A DNA stretch of 64,000 nucleotides, taken from Chitinophagaceae bacterium. Its GTDB lineage: Bacteria; Bacteroidota; Bacteroidia; Chitinophagales; Chitinophagaceae. The stretch covers positions 163,060 to 227,059 of the forward strand of contig PMSV01000021.1 of assembly GCA_003168265.1 (NCBI GenBank). Reading direction: 5' to 3'. The translations under genes and the position numbers were made by a program. Positions 59,591 through 64,000 of the stretch are shown here, in pieces. Positions within the stretch are counted from its first letter, which is position 1; each line of letters opens with the position of its first letter. The notes beneath the pieces were generated by a model. That model worked only from the letters and a program-made list of their open reading frames with translations, did not search any database and was not told where the DNA came from.

Positions 59591-60487
59591 ATGTCCTTGA
59601 TGAAGTTTTCTGTGGACTGTATTAGTTCACCATATTTCGCTTATCAGGAAGTGACGGAAGAAATGGCTTTTGTCCGTGGCCGGATTACCATGCAGCCCTA
59701 CATTAATAAAAATTTGGCAAAAGGCAGACATCAATTATTATACTGCACCTATGAACCATTTTTATATGATAATCAATTCAACAGAATTGTAAAACACACC
59801 TGCACAGTCTTACAGACTGTAAGTAGAAATAGACTTAATAGGGTTCTGCTAAATGATATTATTTTTTTATTGGATGAAGTGACAGATGTTTATTGCAAAG
59901 CTGAGGATTGCATCAAAGTAAAGTCGAACAGATTATACCATGAGGTCGGTGTTATTACAAATATGTGTGAATCATTTTTATATAACCAGTCCTACACTGA
60001 CGGTCTATTGAATAATCAGAACCTCTCCATTCTCCTTCCGATGGAAGTTATTTACGAGCAATACATAGCCGGATTTATAAAGAAATATTTACCTAAATTG
60101 AAATTGCAGGCACAAGCAAGCGGCGAATATGTTGAATTGACAGGAAAGGATTTCACAACATCTGTATTTCAAATGAAGCATGATATTTTGTTGCCAGATA
60201 AAATGATCATTGATACAAAGCTTAAGTTTCGGGAAATGGCTAATGACTCTAAAGCCGGAGTTAGTCAGAACGATCTTTATCAAATAGTAACTTATTGTTA
60301 CAAAAGGAAAATGAAAAATGGTATCCTGTTGTATCCAAAGCATTTTGGTGAAAACGCAGAAAATGGTTCTAAAGAATTCAAAGTTGAAGATATATTTATT
60401 ACAGCTTGTTCAATTGAAATTACAGAGAACGATTTTGAGAATTTTGACGAGGGTCAAATCGAAAAAGTTAGCCAAATCATATTTTGA
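59591..60487 (+). CDS. McrC-like nuclease, N-terminally truncated
   Basis: 298 residues from ATG 59591. It matches the core and nuclease domain of McrC: MAFVRGRITMQPYINKNLAK, LLYCTYEPFLYDNQFNRIVK and PMEVIYEQYIAGFIKKYLPK, then a PD-(D/E)xK centre LLPDKMIIDTKLKF. The first 80-100 residues of typical McrC proteins are missing, and the frame runs back only to a TGA at 59555. No McrB GTPase is adjacent. It is probably a remnant joined to the tra operon end, though a standalone short nuclease is possible. Confidence 0.7.
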   Translation: MSLMKFSVDCISSPYFAYQEVTEEMAFVRGRITMQPYINKNLAKGRHQLLYCTYEPFLYDNQFNRIVKHTCTVLQTVSRNRLNRVLLNDIIFLLDEVTDVYCKAEDCIKVKSNRLYHEVGVITNMCESFLYNQSYTDGLLNNQNLSILLPMEVIYEQYIAGFIKKYLPKLKLQAQASGEYVELTGKDFTTSVFQMKHDILLPDKMIIDTKLKFREMANDSKAGVSQNDLYQIVTYCYKRKMKNGILLYPKHFGENAENGSKEFKVEDIFITACSIEITENDFENFDEGQIEKVSQIIF

Positions 60488-60559
60488 ATTGAATGATAAT
60501 TAATATTATATGGGACGCCCGTTAGCCATGACCTCTCCAGTACTGTTAATTATGTTGTC

Positions 60560-60955
60560 TTAATTGCAGGGATTATTTGATCTTCGCTTATTGTTGGTAT
60601 GGAGGTCCAAGTGGTAGATGGTATGTAATATTTCACTATTTTGGTACCCAATTTCAATTTTAAGGTTAAATTCACTTGCGCCGGATCGACAAAGTGAAAA
60701 ATTATTTCCGTAAACTGTTATAGGTTTATCGCCATAAAGCCCTTTATTAAAAGAAGGGTCAAGGTAATAATTAACATAATTTATTTTCGATAAGACTGTT
60801 ACATTTTCTGCTACAAAGATACTCCAAGTAAACTGTCCATTTTGGTTATTATAATAGTAAACATTGTCAAAATGAATCTGCTGCTGAAATTTGTCTTTAT
60901 ATAAAAAGGATGAAGAGAAAAAAAGCAAAGTTGTTAAAAAGATGGCTCTAATCAT
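60560..60955 (-). CDS. Small exported protein of unknown function
   Basis: 131 residues with signal peptide (MIRAIFLTTLLFFSSSFLY). The mature part is strand-rich (FQQQIHFDNVYYYNNQNGQF, TVYGNNFSLCRSGASEFNLK). Its start overlaps the stop of the next gene upstream (ATGA at 60952-60955), so the two are translationally coupled. Family not recognised. Confidence 0.55.
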   Translation of the reverse strand: MIRAIFLTTLLFFSSSFLYKDKFQQQIHFDNVYYYNNQNGQFTWSIFVAENVTVLSKINYVNYYLDPSFNKGLYGDKPITVYGNNFSLCRSGASEFNLKIEIGYQNSEILHTIYHLDLHTNNKRRSNNPCN

Positions 60956-61590
60956 TGCATAGAACTTGATTCTGATAATTGAATTGTTGGCTCTAATGGA
61001 TTAAAAGATAAGCTTTTCCAGATTTTTTTTCTTTTTAAATCCTTAATCGTTATCTGAGGGGACGCATCCATCAGATCTTCTCCAGAAATATTATCGAAGG
61101 TTACTTTTATAGTATTTGGACCAATCCCTGCGGTAACAGGAAATTCGACAGAGTCTATTGCCAACCAATTTTTTTTATAAACGCATTTAATAGAACGTAT
61201 GTCAATTTGATTACCTTCATTTTTTTCTTCATTAAGATATATTTGATAAGTGATAGTTTGCCTTTTAAAGAAGTTAATTCTATCATTGAGAGTATTTACT
61301 GCGGAATTTAGGCTATCGATTTTTTCAAGTTGTTGGGAGATCACACTCTTTTCATCTAGAAATTTGTTTTTGTAGTTGAATTGATTCAAAAACAAACCAA
61401 TGCCAGAAAAAATAACACCAATAAGAATGATTAAGGTTGTAACTGATATGTCGAGCTTAAGGCCAAAACCTTCAAAATGTTGTATGGATTCTCGAATTTT
61501 TTGGCCAAATGGAAAAAAGAAAAATGATACGCTACATAGAATTAAAAACAGTCCAAAAATGGGAAATATATACTTCAAAAATAATTCCAT
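60952..61590 (-). CDS. Two-helix membrane protein with coiled coil
   Basis: 212 residues. Two membrane segments (YIFPIFGLFLILCSVSFFFF; TLIILIGVIFSGIGLFLNQF), then a coiled coil (SVISQQLEKIDSLNSAVNTL) and a strand-rich C-terminal domain (IRSIKCVYKKNWLAIDSVEF, TIKVTFDNISGEDLMDASPQ). Coupled to the small exported gene. The function is unknown; immunity or envelope roles are guesses. Confidence 0.55.
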   Translation of the reverse strand: MELFLKYIFPIFGLFLILCSVSFFFFPFGQKIRESIQHFEGFGLKLDISVTTLIILIGVIFSGIGLFLNQFNYKNKFLDEKSVISQQLEKIDSLNSAVNTLNDRINFFKRQTITYQIYLNEEKNEGNQIDIRSIKCVYKKNWLAIDSVEFPVTAGIGPNTIKVTFDNISGEDLMDASPQITIKDLKRKKIWKSLSFNPLEPTIQLSESSSMQ

Positions 61591-62054
61591 ATAGAAATAA
61601 AATTATTGCTCAAATAACTAGGTATTTTATGACAAAGTGCAATAGCAATCTTTTCTAAATATAAGTTAAAATAATTCGCAATTTACCTTTGGTCGATAAA
61701 TCAAAGCTGTCAAAAATTAAAAATGTACTCTTATTCTACCTTTGATTCATAATGAATTGATTAATAAAGCGTAGTTTTTACTATATGGGGGGTACTCTTA
61801 AATTACCCCTTTAGGGGTATTGACTTGCATTTAACTAGCATGTATCTTTAATAGTATCAAAAAATATTTCAGGGGCATTCTTCAGCAATTCCTACCTTGT
61901 AAGCATAGATTAAACTTTACAAAGAACACCATATTGGGGTATTAGTTTATCATTCATAATAAAGATGCTATTTATTACTGGGACATGGTAGTATCATTTA
62001 TTATAAAATGGGAAGAATTAAAAAAGACTATTCGCCATTGAAAAAACTTTTCTT
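61591..62054. other. Intergenic region with a palindrome
   Basis: AT-rich. A perfect palindrome TACCCCT-TT-AGGGGTA (61804-61819) stands directly before TTGACT, which is followed 17 bases later by TATCTT. No coding sequence was recognised. Confidence 0.4.
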
Positions 62055-62186
62055 ATGGAAATTGGAATTCATGGTTTCAAACCAATTAACATAGATGAAA
62101 AAGCAAATAAGAAAGTAAACACCCGACTTGCACCGTCATTGATTTGGTTTCTGGCAACATTATATTTGGCGCTTATTGTAAATTAA
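62055..62186 (+). CDS. Short putative membrane peptide
   Basis: 43 residues from ATG 62055 to TAA 62184-62186, ending 3 bases before the IS66 gene. It contains FKPINIDEKANKKVNTRLAP followed by a hydrophobic SLIWFLATLYLALIV segment. Composition is protein-like and helical, but there is no homology evidence. Confidence 0.35.
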   Translation: MEIGIHGFKPINIDEKANKKVNTRLAPSLIWFLATLYLALIVN

Positions 62187-62189
62187 GTC

Positions 62190-62513
62190 ATGGAACCAAC
62201 CGAAACGAAGACTGCACGAAACCACTATTCAGACATTGAGATCAAGAAATTTCTGGAAGAACAGGAACAGAGCGACCTGACGGTAAAAGAGTACTGCCAG
62301 CTTTATGATATCAACGAAGCTACATTCTACAACTGGCGACGCAAGTTTCAGGACAAGGCTGAGGCTGCCACCGAAAGTTTTGTTCCAATGAAGTTCATTG
62401 ACCTGAACCAACAAGAACGATATTTCCTTTTTGCCGAACTGGAGTTGCCTAGTGGAGCCATCCTTCGATTCTTTGACAAAGTGGAATCTTCCTATCTCAA
62501 ATCCCTTCTTTGA
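62190..62513 (+). CDS. tnpA: IS66 family accessory protein TnpA (HTH)
   Basis: 107 residues. HTH-type sequence KEYCQLYDINEATFYNWRRK and a C-terminal AELELPSGAILRFFDKVES are typical of the IS66 first open frame. It overlaps TnpB by four bases (ATGATG). Intact in length, but the IS is broken downstream. Confidence 0.9.
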   Translation: MEPTETKTARNHYSDIEIKKFLEEQEQSDLTVKEYCQLYDINEATFYNWRRKFQDKAEAATESFVPMKFIDLNQQERYFLFAELELPSGAILRFFDKVESSYLKSLL

Positions 62514-62773
62514 TGCTTCATCTCTCTGACAAATGCCGGTACCTGTTCTACAGTGGACAGGCCGACATGAGAAACAGTTTTTATGGACTGGCCCGAATCG
62601 TTCGTGATGAGATGAAGGCCGACGTCCTATCTGGCGACATATATGTATTCCTGAACAAAAAACGTCATTCCATCAAGTTGCTGCGTTGGGAAAAAGACGG
62701 CTTTGCGATTTATTACAAGAGGCTGGAAAAGGGAACCTATGAGATGCCCCGATATGATCAACAAGACCAGTGA
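62510..62773 (+). pseudogene. tnpB: IS66 TnpB, truncated at its 3' end
   Basis: The frame starts MMLHLSDKCRYLFYSGQADM and has RNSFYGLARIVRDEMKADVL, SGDIYVFLNKKRHSIKLLRW and KRLEKGTYEMPRYDQ, then a stop. Normal IS66 TnpB is about 115 residues with a longer end after the KGT.E.PR motif. Its end joins directly to the unrelated glycine-zipper fragment, and the transposase TnpC is missing. Confidence 0.85.
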
Positions 62774-63150
62774 ATGCTGGTGACCGATACGGAGCTGTCA
62801 ATGATCCTGAAAGGGGTGGTATTGAGAATACTAGCAAAGCTGCAGGAAAAACCATATTTGTTGCAGGTATAATAGTCGGGGGAATTGATGTCTATAATGC
62901 TTATCAACAAGACGGAGGTCAATTTGGGTCACAAGCGCAGATTGCTGCTGGAAATGTCGTTGGAGGTTTAGTTGGAGGGGAGATGGGTGCTGAAACTGGA
63001 GCAGCACTTGGTGCAGCTTTAGGAGCTGGATTTTTTGGGGTTGGGGCTGTACCGGGCGCTATAGTTGGCGGAATAATTGGGGGTATTATAGGAAGTATTT
63101 CAGGATCCCAAGTTGGAAAAGGAATTGCAGAATATTTTCAACTTCCGTAA
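62773..63150 (+). pseudogene. 3' fragment of a glycine-zipper polymorphic-toxin-like gene
   Basis: The frame reads NAGDRYGAVNDPERGGIENT then KTIFVAGIIVGGIDVYNAYQ, QIAAGNVVGGLVGGEMGAET and GAVPGAIVGGIIGGIIGSIS, ending FQLP. This is a glycine-zipper repeat region of the type found at the C-terminal ends of Rhs/polymorphic-toxin proteins. It begins exactly where the IS66 sequence stops, with no upstream half, so it is a remnant of a larger gene cut by the IS event. Confidence 0.6.
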
Positions 63151-63224
63151 TTAATAAAAAATTGGATTATAAATAAATAGGATTAGGCAGAATGAACTCA
63201 AAACAAAGATAGGGAATTGGATAG

Positions 63225-63239
63225 ACTAATTATATTAGT
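63225..63239. repeat. Small palindrome before the IS1595 transposase
   Basis: ACTAAT-TAT-ATTAGT, a perfect inverted repeat 24 bases upstream of the transposase start. It could be an operator or chance in AT-rich DNA. Confidence 0.3.
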
Positions 63240-63263
63240 ATATTTTAGCTAAATACATTAGTT

Positions 63264-64000
63264 ATGTTTCAAGGCATCAACTCTATTGAGTTTAACAGAC
63301 GGTTTAAAAAAAATGAAGATTGCTACCTATACCTTATTGAAAAGAAGTGGAGCAAAGGTTATCATTGTTCAAGGTGTGGCTGCAAAGAATTTTATAAAGG
63401 GCGGACTTATTATCACCGGCGCTGTAAAGCATGCGGGTATGGTGAAAGCATAACGGCCAACACGCTTTTCCATGGTATGAAAATGCCTATGCTTAAAGCC
63501 TTCCATATGATTTTTAGGTTAACAGCTAAAAAGAAAGGTATGTCCACTACAGAATTAGGTGCAGAGGTGGGCGTACAGCAAAAGACAGCCTGGTTGTTTA
63601 AACGAAAGTTGCAAGTAGTAATGAAACAAAATGACAACGATAAGCTCAGCGGCAGGGTTGATGCAGATGAAACACTGCTTGGTGGCTATACAAAGAAGCA
63701 CCGTGGGCGTAGCTTGGAAGAGAAACAAGCCGTTCTGGTAACAGCAGAAAAGCTTGCAGATGGGAGAACAGGGAATATCAGGATGGGGCATATTGAAAAC
63801 TTCAAGGCTGACACCCTCAAATTTGCCTTAAAGGCGATGGTCGAAAATGACGTAGTTATCAAAACAGATATGCACAGGTCTTATCAAAAACTAAGGAAGG
63901 AAATGCCTGTAAGACCAGTTAAATCAAGGATGGGAAAGGGGTTGGAGGAGCTTCACAAACAAATCATGCAGTTTAAAAACTGGCTGCGGGGCACACATCA
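63264..64000 (+). CDS. IS1595 family transposase (partial, runs off window)
   Basis: The frame is open from ATG 63264 to the window end (245 residues). It starts MFQGINSIEFNRRF and carries a Cys zinc ribbon (CSRCGCKEFYKGR, RRCKACGYGES). Next is TANTLFHGMKMPMLKAFHMI and an HTH with TTELGAEVGVQQKTAWLFKR. The catalytic core begins at RVDADETLLGGYTKKHRGR, the first Asp of the ISXO2-type DDE domain, and continues with VVIKTDMHRSYQKLRKEMP. The stop and right end are outside. Confidence 0.92.
   Translation, partial: MFQGINSIEFNRRFKKNEDCYLYLIEKKWSKGYHCSRCGCKEFYKGRTYYHRRCKACGYGESITANTLFHGMKMPMLKAFHMIFRLTAKKKGMSTTELGAEVGVQQKTAWLFKRKLQVVMKQNDNDKLSGRVDADETLLGGYTKKHRGRSLEEKQAVLVTAEKLADGRTGNIRMGHIENFKADTLKFALKAMVENDVVIKTDMHRSYQKLRKEMPVRPVKSRMGKGLEELHKQIMQFKNWLRGTH

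Noticed and set aside
1..64000. CRISPR arrays, rRNA and tRNA genes
   Set aside because: No regular repeat-spacer arrays and no conserved RNA structures were recognised by eye; short ones could be missed.

Overview
The window comes from a Bacteroidota chromosome, most likely a Chitinophagaceae-like soil or freshwater lineage. The evidence is a SusC/SusD pair behind a FecI-type sigma factor and FecR anti-sigma factor, a type IX secretion C-terminal sorting domain, a two-component propeller kinase, FtsX/MacB-type permeases, TAnnTTTG-like -7 elements and generally weak Shine-Dalgarno sequences. I saw no tRNA, rRNA or CRISPR array.

Layout. 0-4.3 kb: tail of an outer-membrane protein, a small beta-barrel protein, then an operon of two YceI-like proteins, a small membrane protein and a porin. 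4.6-10.3 kb: CopB-type copper ATPase, an alpha/beta hydrolase with two NTF2-fold proteins, a scar of two gene fragments, and two small Cys-rich exported proteins. 10.7-14.0 kb: a T9SS-sorted protein, a TPR protein and a rifampin ADP-ribosyltransferase (arr). 14.6-32 kb: a propeller sensor kinase, two colliding truncated pseudogenes, cupin, AraC regulator, hydrolase, FtsX permease, DinB, a DprA-like/phosphoribosyltransferase pair resembling ShosTA, a Fic protein with a palindromic operator, and a serine hydrolase. 32.2-40.4 kb: a complete sigma/anti-sigma/SusC/SusD/TlpA-like uptake locus.

40.5-63 kb is a conjugative element. IS66 scraps come first, then an AraC regulator, a mobilisation module (MobC-like protein, MOBP-like relaxase, VirD4-like coupling protein), an AT-rich cargo block, and a transfer operon (DUF4134/TraE, TraF, TraG/VirB4, a tandem trio of periplasmic paralogues, TraJ, TraK, TraL-position protein, TraM, TraN). 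The cargo block carries an ATPase with a small TOPRIM-like partner and a decayed aspartic protease. A 14-nt motif (CACCGAAAATTTCA) precedes both the mob and tra modules and may co-regulate them. After traN the element decays: an N-terminally truncated McrC-like nuclease without McrB, two membrane-associated unknowns, a truncated IS66 joined to a glycine-zipper toxin-like tail, and an IS1595-type transposase that runs off the window. No integrase, ParA or TraO/P/Q genes are visible.

The best candidates for an interesting system are the ShosTA-like DprA/PRTase pair (27.6-28.9 kb) and the ATPase/TOPRIM-like pair (48.1-49.6 kb). The triplicated tra paralogues and the operator-bearing Fic gene come next.
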